Program-made: the position numbers and the translations under genes
Part shown: one piece after another, positions 53,101-61,376 of the stretch
How the letters are laid out: each line of letters begins with the position of its first letter
Numbering within the stretch: the stretch's first letter is position 1
The notes under the pieces: model-generated
Told to the model about the DNA's origin: nothing
Seen by the model: only the letters and a program-made list of their open reading frames with translations
Database searches by the model: none
NCBI GenBank assembly: GCA_003054665.1
Contig: QAYY01000003.1
Coordinates: 248,001 to 312,000 of the forward strand
Length of the DNA stretch: 64,000 nucleotides
From: Opitutaceae bacterium EW11
GTDB taxonomy: Bacteria; Verrucomicrobiota; Verrucomicrobiia; Opitutales; Opitutaceae
Direction of reading: 5' to 3'

Positions 53101-53664
53101 CTACCAGACGTCGAGAACCGCGTGAGAGACACGGTCCGCGAGCGTCTCCGCTAGGAGAGGCAGGGTCTGATACTCTGCGGACACCTGCCGACTGACGAAG
53201 ATCGGTTGGCCGTTGGGGCCGCGTTCTACGGGAGCGTCTGAAGTGAACACTTCACGCGTCGCCGACACGGGGCGCTTCTCGAAAAGGGTTTTGCCGGTGC
53301 GGTTGTCGCGCAACGTGCAGACTGCCTCGAGATCGATGTCGAATGTGCGGGCAAGGCCCGTATCCGAGCGACGAACGGTCGCGACATGGCGCGCGTAGTT
53401 CTTCAAGTCGACGGACAGCGTCACGTCAGCCGACTCCGGACCGCTGGCTAGACTCACACGACCGTCGCGAAGGAGAGCGTTGCGGACCTGGGCGGTGAAC
53501 AGAGGCGTCGCCTGGGGGATTCCCGCGGAGTTGCCAACCTGTTCGACGTAGATGCTCTGGAACGTCAACTTGCCCTGCGTGCCGAGTTGGTAGTGCGCGC
53601 AGCCGGCGGCCGCAAATGCCACGAGCCCGCCAATGAAAGAAAGAACGAAGTGGGCGAAGCGCAT
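53101..53664 (-). CDS. lptE: LptE-like LPS assembly lipoprotein
   Basis: A 187-residue lipoprotein. The signal helix ends in the lipobox AAAGC (Cys at residue 22), which anchors it in the outer membrane. The body has the two-layer pattern of LptE, LQGTQGKLTFQSIYVEQVGNS-like first strand (YQLGTQGKLTFQSIYVEQ), then PLFTAQVRNALLRDGRVSLAS. The C-terminus, LPLLAETLADRVSHAVLDVW, ends in the family's amphipathic helix. LptE plugs LptD, which inserts LPS in the outer leaflet. lptD is not in the window. It follows the bamD-like gene by 12 bp. Confidence 0.82.
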   Translation of the reverse strand: MRFAHFVLSFIGGLVAFAAAGCAHYQLGTQGKLTFQSIYVEQVGNSAGIPQATPLFTAQVRNALLRDGRVSLASGPESADVTLSVDLKNYARHVATVRRSDTGLARTFDIDLEAVCTLRDNRTGKTLFEKRPVSATREVFTSDAPVERGPNGQPIFVSRQVSAEYQTLPLLAETLADRVSHAVLDVW

Positions 53665-53676
53665 GGAAGGCCGCGC

Positions 53677-54714
53677 CTAGAACAGCCAGAAACGCTTCTT
53701 CTTCTTGGCACCCGGTTGAGAAGCCTTCGCCTGAGCCGTGTCGACTTCGGTGAGCCGCTGACGCGCTTTGGCGGCGACCTCCGAGTCCGGATAGACCGTG
53801 ATTGCCTCGTTGTAGAAGACGCGGGCGGCCTTGTAGTTGTCCCGCTTGTAGAAATAGAAATCCGCCATCTTCATTTTGCTCTCGGCGAGGACCTTCTTCA
53901 TCTCCGCGAGGCCCTTTTCGGCCTTCGGGACATTGTTGTCGCTCGGATAGAGGATCATGAAATCCTCAAAGTACGTGACGGCGTTGCGAGTGGATTCCTG
54001 GTCGTATTCGGGACCGTCTACGAGAGAGGCGTGCGTCTCGGCCAGCTTCAGATAGGCGTCCGGAGCGAGCAGGCTCTGCGGGTAATTGTTGATCATCCGG
54101 TCGAGGGCATCGATCGCCTCTTCCGTGTTTTTCATCTTCTGATGCGCACGGGCGACGTTCATCAACGCGAGTGGCGCGTAGTCGCTGTACGGCGCATTGA
54201 TGAGGATCAGTTCAAAATATCCGATCGACTTCTCACGGTTCGTGAATCCGGGGAAAATCCAGAGGATCCGGCCTCGTGCGCCGTCGAGCAGCGCGCTCGC
54301 GATGCGGTACTGCTCGCCGATGATTTCGTTGAAGCGGGCCGTGTTCGGATACCGGGCGACAACCGCCTGGAAGGATTCGAACGACTTGCTGTACTGCTTG
54401 CGCGCGAGTTGGAGCTTGCCGGTGCGATAGAGGGCTTCAGGCGCGTAGACAGAATTCGGATACTTCTTGGCGACGCGTTGATAGTACTTGATCGCCGTGC
54501 GGTTGCTGCCGCGTTCCTCGGCCGCGCGCGCCTTGTTCATCAGGTCGACGGCGTTGCGTCCTTCGGGGCCGGTCAGGCCGGAGAGGACTCCGCCCTCGAT
54601 GCGCCAGCCGGTTTGTGGAGACCAGACGAGATCGGCGGCAAGCCGTCCGGAGAGGGTTGCGAAGAAGGCTAGCAGAGCGAACCCGAGCGTAAACCGGCGG
54701 AGCAGAAACATCAT
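53677..54714 (-). CDS. bamD: BamD-like outer-membrane assembly TPR protein
   Basis: A 345-residue TPR protein from the tandem ATG at 54714/54711. The signal helix is LGFALLAFFATLSGRLAADL, and it has no Cys, so it is not a lipoprotein as BamD usually is. TPR repeats are YYQRVAKKYPNSVYAPEALYRTGKL, SFESFQAVVARYPN and several others to residue 300. The C-terminal stretch is Lys-rich (KKKKRFWLF). BamD ordering (TPR with Pro-Asn-SxYAPEA) fits the YfiO family. It probably helps BamA fold barrel proteins. It lies ten bases after fabH and 12 before lptE. Confidence 0.78.
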   Translation of the reverse strand: MMFLLRRFTLGFALLAFFATLSGRLAADLVWSPQTGWRIEGGVLSGLTGPEGRNAVDLMNKARAAEERGSNRTAIKYYQRVAKKYPNSVYAPEALYRTGKLQLARKQYSKSFESFQAVVARYPNTARFNEIIGEQYRIASALLDGARGRILWIFPGFTNREKSIGYFELILINAPYSDYAPLALMNVARAHQKMKNTEEAIDALDRMINNYPQSLLAPDAYLKLAETHASLVDGPEYDQESTRNAVTYFEDFMILYPSDNNVPKAEKGLAEMKKVLAESKMKMADFYFYKRDNYKAARVFYNEAITVYPDSEVAAKARQRLTEVDTAQAKASQPGAKKKKRFWLF

Positions 54715-54724
54715 GGGGGAATTT

Positions 54725-55717
54725 TTACCAGCGAACCAGCGAGGCACCGTAGGTCAAGCCCGCCCCAAACGCGACGAGGAGGGTGACATCGCCGCGTTTG
54801 ACGCGGCCGGCCTTGCGGGCTTCGTCGAGAGCGAGAGGGACCGAAGCTGCGGAAGTATTTCCGTATCGGTCCACGTTGATGAAAAAGCGATCCAACGACA
54901 CACCGAGACTCTTCGAGATCGCATCGATGATGCGGAGATTGGCTTGGTGGGGGATCACGCAAGCGATCTGATCGACGCTTAATCCGTGTTGTTCCAGGAT
55001 TTCCTCGATCGCATCCTCCATCTCGCGGACCGCGACCTTGAAGACTTCGCGTCCTTTCATTTTGATGAAGTGTCCGCCGTTACTGACCGAGTTGTTGTCG
55101 GGCGGAAATGCGCTGCCTCCGTTGGGAATGCAGAGCAGGTCTTTCATTCCACCCTCGGAGTAAAGCCGCGACCCGATGATGCGAGCGCCATCGCCCCGCG
55201 AAGGGCCTAGCACGACGGCGCCGGCGGCATCGCCGAAAAGCACGCAGGTGGAGCGATCCTTCCAGTCGACAAAGGCGGAGAGTTTTTCAGCGCCGATCAC
55301 GAGAGCGTGTTTGTACCGGCCAGAGCTGAGCATCGCCCACGCGGTGTCCAACCCGTACAGGAAACCGGAGCAGGCTGCGTTTAGGTCGAAGCAGGCCGCA
55401 TGCTGTGGCACTCCGAGCTTGTGCTGAACGATTGTCGCGCAAGCAGGCATCGGCATGTCGGGCGACAGAGTGGCGACAATAACCAGATTGATGTCGGCCG
55501 GGGACAGTCCCGCGTCTCTGAGCGCTGCCTGTCCGGCGGCTGCTGCCAGATCCGACGTCGCCTGATCCTTTGCCGCGATTCGTCGCTGCTTGATCCCGGT
55601 TCGCGTGGTGATCCACTCGTCGGACGTATCGACGAGCTTGGCCAATTCATCGTTGGTGAGAACCCGTTCGGGCACGTACGAACCGGTGCCCAGGATTGCA
55701 ATTGTCGGTAGTGCCAT
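54725..55717 (-). CDS. fabH: 3-oxoacyl-[ACP] synthase III
   Basis: A 330-residue condensing enzyme that starts fatty-acid synthesis from acetyl-CoA and malonyl-ACP. The catalytic Cys116 lies in FDLNAACSGFLYGLD; the His in VIPHQANLRIIDAI and the Asn in NVDRYGNTSAASVP complete the triad. Length and the GTGSYVPERVLTN opening are standard. It follows plsX after 41 bp, the classical rpmF-plsX-fabH order. Confidence 0.97.
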   Translation of the reverse strand: MALPTIAILGTGSYVPERVLTNDELAKLVDTSDEWITTRTGIKQRRIAAKDQATSDLAAAAGQAALRDAGLSPADINLVIVATLSPDMPMPACATIVQHKLGVPQHAACFDLNAACSGFLYGLDTAWAMLSSGRYKHALVIGAEKLSAFVDWKDRSTCVLFGDAAGAVVLGPSRGDGARIIGSRLYSEGGMKDLLCIPNGGSAFPPDNNSVSNGGHFIKMKGREVFKVAVREMEDAIEEILEQHGLSVDQIACVIPHQANLRIIDAISKSLGVSLDRFFINVDRYGNTSAASVPLALDEARKAGRVKRGDVTLLVAFGAGLTYGASLVRW

Positions 55718-55758
55718 GGCGGCGGACGAAAGCGGGAGGCGCGGTGATTGACCGCGGA

Positions 55759-56814
55759 CTAGGCGACGACCTGGCGAATGGCATCGTTGGCGCGTGCAAT
55801 GTCGGCCTCGATGCGTTGATTCAGATCGGTCTTGATCATCTCGCTGGCGTCGTGAATCGCGTTCTTGAGAGCCTGCCGGTTGGCAGAGCCATGCGCCTTG
55901 AGAATGTTACCTCTCAGACCCAGGAGGGGCGCGCCTCCGTAACGTTCGGGTTTGATTCGGTTCTTCAGCGCGTCGAATGCCCCTTTGGCGAGCAGCCCGC
56001 CGGCCACGCGTAGAGGGGTGGATTTGATCTGCGCTTTCAATTCGTTGCTGAAAAACCGTGAGAGCGATTCCCAGCTTTTTAGACAGATGTTGCCCACAAA
56101 GCCGTCGCAGACCACCACGTCGACCTCATCGGCGAAGAGCTGAAAGCCCTCCACCGGGCCGATGTAATTGATCAGATTTTCGATGCGCTTCAGCGACTCA
56201 TGAGCTTCGGCGACGAGGGAGTTACCCTTTCCTTCCTCCGTGCCGATCGTCAGCAGACCCACCCGCGGCCGTTCAATCTCGAGTTCCATCCGGCAGAAGT
56301 GGCTTCCGAGAATGGCGTTGTGGACGAGATGGTCGGACTTTGCCTCGGGATTAGCTCCGGCATCGATGAGGATGAAGTGGCCGTTGGCTCGGGGGATGAT
56401 CGGCGCGAGGGCGGCTCGATCAATCCCGTCGAGTGTACGAAGCTTCAGGATACCTGCAGCCACGAGACTGCCCGTATTGCCGCAGCTCACGGCAGCACCC
56501 GCTTCGCCGGACTTCACCAGCTCAATCGCGCGAAACATGGACGCGTCCTTCTTCCGCTTGATGGCGGTCAAAGGCTTGTCGTCCATCGTTACGACTTCGG
56601 AAGCATGCAGGTAGCCGATCCTGGGATCGGAGGCCAAGCCGGCTTTGGCGACGAGGGATTTGAGTGTCGGCTCGTCGCCGACGAGCGTAACCGGATACAG
56701 TCCGGGGAACTCGCTCAACGCGAGCTTCACCGCTTCCACCACTTCGGACGGACCGAGGTCGCTGCCCATTGCATCGACCGCGATTCGCCCGCTGGCGCCG
56801 TTACTGGAAGCCAT
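55759..56814 (-). CDS. plsX: Phosphate acyltransferase PlsX
   Basis: A 351-residue peripheral-membrane enzyme that converts acyl-ACP to acyl-phosphate, feeding PlsY in phospholipid synthesis. Landmarks are IAVDAMGSDLGPSEVVEAVKLAL at the start, GAAVSCGNTGSLVAAG, FILIDAGANPEAKSDHL and VDVVVCDGFVGNICLKS. The extension is typical. It follows rpmF after 31 bp and precedes fabH. Confidence 0.97.
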   Translation of the reverse strand: MASSNGASGRIAVDAMGSDLGPSEVVEAVKLALSEFPGLYPVTLVGDEPTLKSLVAKAGLASDPRIGYLHASEVVTMDDKPLTAIKRKKDASMFRAIELVKSGEAGAAVSCGNTGSLVAAGILKLRTLDGIDRAALAPIIPRANGHFILIDAGANPEAKSDHLVHNAILGSHFCRMELEIERPRVGLLTIGTEEGKGNSLVAEAHESLKRIENLINYIGPVEGFQLFADEVDVVVCDGFVGNICLKSWESLSRFFSNELKAQIKSTPLRVAGGLLAKGAFDALKNRIKPERYGGAPLLGLRGNILKAHGSANRQALKNAIHDASEMIKTDLNQRIEADIARANDAIRQVVA

Positions 56815-56845
56815 TACCCGGAGGTGGCGGAAAAGAACGCGAGGT

Positions 56846-57025
56846 TTAAACCTCGACGTTTAGCACCTGACGGCCGCGGTACATCCCGTTCTTCGGGTTC
56901 ACGCGGTGCGGGCGGAAAGCACTGCCGTCGGTCGGATCTTTCGCGTATTGCGGAGCTTTGAAAGCGTTCGCTGCGCGGCGGTTAGCGCTGCGGCGTTTGG
57001 ACTGCTTGCGTTTCGGATTGGCCAT
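56846..57025 (-). CDS. rpmF: 50S ribosomal protein L32
   Basis: A 59-residue protein that starts MANPKRKQSKRRSANRRAAN and ends NPKNGMYRGRQVLNVEV. The N-terminal ANPKRK.SKRR is diagnostic of L32. The zinc-binding CxxC pairs seen in some L32 proteins are absent, so this is also a cysteine-free form, as in many lineages. It heads the rpmF-plsX-fabH unit. Between it and the uppP stop are 119 bp that could hold its promoter. Confidence 0.95.
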   Translation of the reverse strand: MANPKRKQSKRRSANRRAANAFKAPQYAKDPTDGSAFRPHRVNPKNGMYRGRQVLNVEV

Positions 57026-57144
57026 GAGGAGTGCGGATTAAGAGTGAAGGGCACGCGAGTTTCGCGCGCATTTGACTTGTGTGAAAGGTGACGGATTAAA
57101 GGGTGGCGATTCTCAGCGTCAAGCGCGTTGCGGTTGCTGGCCGC

Positions 57145-58194
57145 TCAGAGAAAGAACGATGCTGCCAACACGATCGCGAGAAGCACCCGGTACGTCGCGA
57201 ACACGCCGAGACCATGGCGTGCCAGGTATTTGACAAAGTACTTCACGGCGAGGGCGGCTGAGACGGCGGCAATCGCACCGCCGAGCAACACGTGTGGCCA
57301 TCCGAACACGTGAATCATGGCCGGACCCGCGCTCACCGCCTTCAGAAACGCGGCACCACCGAGAGTGGGCAAGCCGACGAGAAAGCTGAATTCGGCCGCC
57401 GTGGCCGGAGTGAGCCCGGCGAAATAGCCGCCTACCATCGTTACCATCGACCGGCTCATTCCCGGCCACAACGCGAGGCACTGCATGAGACCGATGCCGA
57501 TGGACTGTTTGGGCGTGAGTTCGGATACATCGATCTTTCGGGCAGGCTCCGGCTGTTCTCTTCGCCAGCGCTCCGCCGCGATCATCAGGACGGCGCCGCT
57601 GATGAGGGCGACAATCACGGCCTGAACCGAGAAGAGGTGCTCGTCGATCCAGTCGTGAACGAGAAGCCCGATCACGGCGCATGGCAAAAACGCGAGAATC
57701 AGGTTCCGCAGCAGCCTGAGTCCGGCGGCGTTTTTGCCCATCAATCCTCGAAGGATTCCGATCAGCTGCGCCGCGTACAGAAACACCACGGCTGCGATCG
57801 CGCCCACCTGGATGATCACGATATAGGTGTCGGCCGCGAGTTTCAGGGTCATCGGTTCGCCGTTGGGGTGTTTGGGCGACGGCTTCTTGTACCAGAGCGG
57901 TTGACCGGATTGGTCGTGGAGCGGTTCTTCGGCCTCAAGGCCCAGCGCGTGGTTCGCGATGATCAAATGCCCTGTGGAAGAAATGGGCAGAAACTCCGTC
58001 ACACCTTCCACCAATCCGAGCACGACGGAGTCGCGGGTGCTCAGTTCGGCAAGGGGACGCGCATCGGGGTTGGCGGGCAACGTTTGTGCAGCCGAGAGCG
58101 AAGAGGGGACTGCTGGCGCATCTTCACCGCACGCTCGGAGAGCGAGCACGGCCAAGAGTACGGAAGTAAGTAGGCGGTGGGTGAGTAGGCGCAC
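57145..58194 (-). CDS. uppP: Undecaprenyl-diphosphate phosphatase
   Basis: A 349-residue membrane enzyme that recycles undecaprenyl pyrophosphate for peptidoglycan and glycan synthesis. The two BacA motifs are clear: LVEGVTEFLPISSTGHLI (near residues 61-78) and LWPGMSRSMVTMVGGYFAGLT. It is longer than the E. coli enzyme (273). There is a signal-like N-terminal helix with about 40 polar residues, and an insertion (LHDQSGQPLWYKKPSPKHPN) before the third helix. The start is a GTG at 58194. It is divergent from trpD across 81 bp. Confidence 0.93.
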   Translation of the reverse strand: MRLLTHRLLTSVLLAVLALRACGEDAPAVPSSLSAAQTLPANPDARPLAELSTRDSVVLGLVEGVTEFLPISSTGHLIIANHALGLEAEEPLHDQSGQPLWYKKPSPKHPNGEPMTLKLAADTYIVIIQVGAIAAVVFLYAAQLIGILRGLMGKNAAGLRLLRNLILAFLPCAVIGLLVHDWIDEHLFSVQAVIVALISGAVLMIAAERWRREQPEPARKIDVSELTPKQSIGIGLMQCLALWPGMSRSMVTMVGGYFAGLTPATAAEFSFLVGLPTLGGAAFLKAVSAGPAMIHVFGWPHVLLGGAIAAVSAALAVKYFVKYLARHGLGVFATYRVLLAIVLAASFFL

Positions 58195-58275
58195 GCGCCG
58201 TTGCTTCCAGATCGAACGTGCGCTGTCGAGTTTAGGCTTTTCTCGTCAGGGCGTTTGCAGTTTGGCTGTTCCGCT

Positions 58276-59322
58276 ATGCCGGCCCTAGATGAACTGACAC
58301 GATCGCTTGAGGCGAAACAGGATCTGTCGCCGGCTGACGTGTCGGTCGCGGCAAAGGCGCTGACGGACGCGGAAGCCAACGACAGTTCGAAGGTGGCGTT
58401 TCTCCGTGCGCTCTCGAACAAAGGGGAGACCGCCGCGGAGGTCGCCGCCTTTGCCCGCGAGTTTCAGGCGCTGGCCGTCGATCCAGGCGTGCAGCGCTGG
58501 GCGTCCCAAGCAATCGATATCGTGGGAACAGGCGGAGACCACGCCGGCGGTTTCAACATTTCGACCCTGGTGGTCTTCACGCTGGCGTCTGCGGGTGTGA
58601 CGGTGATGAAGCACGGCAACCGGGGCATCACATCCAAGACTGGGAGCGCAGACCTCTTCTCTGCTCTGGGCGTCAATCTCCAGGCTCCGGCCGACAAGGT
58701 CTGCCGCGCTTTGGACGAACTGGGCTTCGTTTTCTTTTTTGCGCCGGCCTACCATCCAGCCTTCAAGCACATTGCTCCGGCTCGGAAGGCGCTGGCTGCT
58801 GAAGGCAGGCGGAGCATCTTCAATATCCTCGGGCCGCTCGTGAACCCCGGCAGGCCATCCAGTATCATCTTGGGCGTATTCAGCCCTGCTTGGGTGCCAT
58901 TGATGGCCGATGCGATGGAAACGCTTGGCGTCGGGGCCGGACTTTCGGTGCATGGAATCCTTGGCGAGCAGCGCGGTATCGACGAACTGACTACGGCAAC
59001 GCCCAACCTCGTGCGTGGCGCTGGCCGACTGCGGCAGGTGGGAGGCACGTGGACACCGGAGGAACACGGATTTGTGCGTGCTCCGTTCGACGAACTGAAG
59101 GGTGGCGACGTCGGCCAGAACGTTGCGATCGTCGAGGCGATCCTAGCCGGCCGCGGACCACGGGGACTCGTGGATACGGTGGTTTTCAACGCCGGCACGG
59201 CCCTCTGGATGTGCGGACGAGCGTCGACGATCCAGCTGGGTGCAGAGCAGGCTCGCGAATGCCTGCTTGGCGGAGCGGTCAAGGCGAAGATCGCCGCGAC
59301 CCGCGAGTTCTACGCTTCATGA
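58276..59322 (+). CDS. trpD: Anthranilate phosphoribosyltransferase
   Basis: A 348-residue cytoplasmic enzyme, second step of tryptophan synthesis. The ATG at 58276 begins the aligned sequence. PRPP-binding residues lie in DIVGTGGDHAGGFNISTL and the HGNRGITSKTGSADLFSALG loop; FFAPAYHPAFKHIAPARKAL and NILGPLVNPGRPS are also conserved. It is separated from other trp genes, none of which is in the window. Its stop overlaps the glmM start by four bases, an unusual partnership. Confidence 0.95.
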   Translation: MPALDELTRSLEAKQDLSPADVSVAAKALTDAEANDSSKVAFLRALSNKGETAAEVAAFAREFQALAVDPGVQRWASQAIDIVGTGGDHAGGFNISTLVVFTLASAGVTVMKHGNRGITSKTGSADLFSALGVNLQAPADKVCRALDELGFVFFFAPAYHPAFKHIAPARKALAAEGRRSIFNILGPLVNPGRPSSIILGVFSPAWVPLMADAMETLGVGAGLSVHGILGEQRGIDELTTATPNLVRGAGRLRQVGGTWTPEEHGFVRAPFDELKGGDVGQNVAIVEAILAGRGPRGLVDTVVFNAGTALWMCGRASTIQLGAEQARECLLGGAVKAKIAATREFYAS

Positions 59323-60659
59323 GTCGCAAGTACTTCGGAACCGACGGCGTGCGCGGGCCGTACGGCGGACCAGTCATCAACGAGAATTTCGCCGAACGCC
59401 TGGGAGTTGCCGCAGGACGGTTTGCATCGCGAATGAACCACGATGGTGTGGGGCGCGTGGTGCTCGGTCGGGACACTCGCGCATCCGGGGCCAGCTTGCT
59501 CAACGCGGTCGCGTCAGGTCTCGCGTCGGTCGGGTTTGAGTGTTCCCTCCTCGGCGTCCTGCCGACACCTGCCGTGGCCGCTGCGGTGACTCGCGAGAAG
59601 GCGGTGCTCGGTGTCATGGTGACCGCTTCGCACAATCCGGCCGGAGACAACGGCATCAAATTCTTCGGACCCAACGGTGTGAAGCTGAACGATTCGCAGG
59701 AGGAGGAAATCGAAGGTCTGTTGCCCGATACGACGCCCACCGTGATCTCGCGATCGACGCGGACGAGCGAGGCAATCGAGCCGTACCTGGAGAAAGTAGG
59801 CAGGCTGCTGCCTCCCCAATCGTTGATCGGCTGGAAGGTCGTGCTGGATACGGCGAACGGAGCTACTTGTCCGACGAGCCCGGCCCTTCTGCGCCGTCTC
59901 GGCGCAGAGGTCATCGGCATCGGCAACTCGCCTGACGGCCAGAACATCAACGCCGGCGTCGGCAGCGAGCACCCGGAGAAGCTCTCGGCCCGTGTGGTGG
60001 TTGAACGTGCGCGTCTCGGTATCGCTCATGACGGCGATGGCGACCGCTGCATTCTCTGCGATGAACACGGGGCCGTGCTCGACGGAGACGAGGTGCTCAC
60101 GCTCCTCGCGCTCGACGCCCTCGAACGGGGCAGCCTCGCCCAGAAGACGCTTGTGATCACGGTGCAGAGCAACCTCGGCGTGGATGCTGCGGTTCGTGCT
60201 GCTGGAGGGCGGGTTCTCCGCACGTCCGTCGGCGACCGCTATGTCATCGAGGGCATGCGGTCCTGCGGGGCAAATCTTGGCGGTGAGTCTTCAGGCCATG
60301 TGATCTGTTCGGACTATTCGCCGACAGGGGATGGCCTCGTTGCTGCTCTGAGTGTTATTTCTGTGATGCTGCGCACGGGGAAACCGTTGTCGGAACTGCG
60401 ACGATGCCTGCGCAAATTCCCGCAGCAGACGCTGAATCTGCGCGTTCGTGAGAAACGTGAACTCTCAAAGCTCCCGCACCTTCCCACAGCAATTCAGGCG
60501 TTGGAGCGGGACTTGGGAGAACGGGGTCGCGTGCTGGTCCGGTACTCCGGAACGGAGGCGAAACTCAGGCTTCTGGTGGAGGGCCCGTCTGAAGAAATCG
60601 TCAGCCGAGGGATTGCACGGTTAGAGTCTGTCGCCCGAACCGACCTCGATGTGGTTTGA
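59319..60659 (+). CDS. glmM: Phosphoglucosamine mutase
   Basis: A 446-residue enzyme converting glucosamine-6-P to glucosamine-1-P for UDP-GlcNAc. The phosphoserine is S104 in VTASHNPAGDNGIKFFG. The Mg loop is DGDGDRCILCDE, the sugar loop GGESSGHVI, and the phosphate loop VRYSGTEAKLRLLVEG. The ATG overlaps the trpD stop. It precedes the tRNA-Cys gene by 172 bp. Confidence 0.96.
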   Translation: MSRKYFGTDGVRGPYGGPVINENFAERLGVAAGRFASRMNHDGVGRVVLGRDTRASGASLLNAVASGLASVGFECSLLGVLPTPAVAAAVTREKAVLGVMVTASHNPAGDNGIKFFGPNGVKLNDSQEEEIEGLLPDTTPTVISRSTRTSEAIEPYLEKVGRLLPPQSLIGWKVVLDTANGATCPTSPALLRRLGAEVIGIGNSPDGQNINAGVGSEHPEKLSARVVVERARLGIAHDGDGDRCILCDEHGAVLDGDEVLTLLALDALERGSLAQKTLVITVQSNLGVDAAVRAAGGRVLRTSVGDRYVIEGMRSCGANLGGESSGHVICSDYSPTGDGLVAALSVISVMLRTGKPLSELRRCLRKFPQQTLNLRVREKRELSKLPHLPTAIQALERDLGERGRVLVRYSGTEAKLRLLVEGPSEEIVSRGIARLESVARTDLDVV

Positions 60660-60831
60660 ATGTGGTTTCTGCGACAGAGAGCGCAGCACGAGCGCTTTTC
60701 GGTTTCTGCCGTACGCACGATACGCGGAAGGCTGTTTCGCCCACGCGAGGTGCAGAGAGCAGCCAACAATTCGATTTCGGGTCTTGCCGCTACCGTTCTT
60801 TTTCTGCAAGGTCCGCGCTCCTCATAAACGG

Positions 60832-60906
60832 GGCGCGGTAGCCAAGTGGTAAGGCCGAGGTCTGCAAAACCTCTATGCGCCGGTTCGATTCCGGCCCGCG
60901 CCTCCA
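60832..60906 (+). tRNA. tRNA-Cys (anticodon GCA)
   Basis: The acceptor arm is ggcgcgg (60832-60838) with ccgcgcc (60896-60902), followed by the discriminator T and encoded CCA (60904-60906). The anticodon stem gaggt/acctc flanks the loop ctgcaaa, so the anticodon is GCA (60864-60866), Cys. The T-loop is gttcgattcc. U73 is the known cysteine identity element. The D-loop is short, as in many tRNA-Cys. Confidence 0.95.
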
Positions 60907-61376
60907 GTGTTCTCGCTCGTTACGTAGCGGTTGAGATTCCCCATGGTAGCGGTTTGAGGGCAATCAATCGGTCGGGGTCGAACAGGCCGATGAAGAACGC
61001 GCCACTCCCTAGAAGCCTGGGGCTACCTTAACTACCTATGAATTCGATAGTTCGGTTCTGGATACACGCCCGCCCGATAGCGGATGAGCGTTCGTGTTAA
61101 GAAACCGTCAAATGCGCCGTTATCGAGATATGATCGTCCCGCTCGTAGTTGTGGCTGCATTGGTCCTTGTCGTGACCTACGACACGGATGCGCGCCCATA
61201 GCGTGATACCGACAGCGGCTGCTGCCCGCTGCCGAGGGAGAGAATCAAGAGCGAGATCCCTCAATGTAAGCGCGGAATAGGCATTCAGCCTGTGGCCAAC
61301 ACCTGAGGCTTGCCGTCGTCTCCATCTCGTGCCCCAGGCAACGCGACCCCTTTGGGAAGACCGTGGGCCGGCGCGA
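60907..61376. other. 470-bp region after tRNA-Cys
   Basis: No convincing gene is seen between the tRNA and the histidine kinase stop. The longest interesting frame is 29 codons (61112-61201), a hydrophobic peptide (MIVPLVVVAALVLVV core) without a ribosome-binding site, so it is not called. No integrase, duplicated tRNA 3' end or att-like direct repeat marks this as an integration site. Confidence 0.45.

Noticed and set aside
61112-61201. 29-codon hydrophobic reading frame after tRNA-Cys
   Set aside because: A single transmembrane-like peptide with no ribosome-binding site and no neighbour in the same unit. It is too short to support without conservation.
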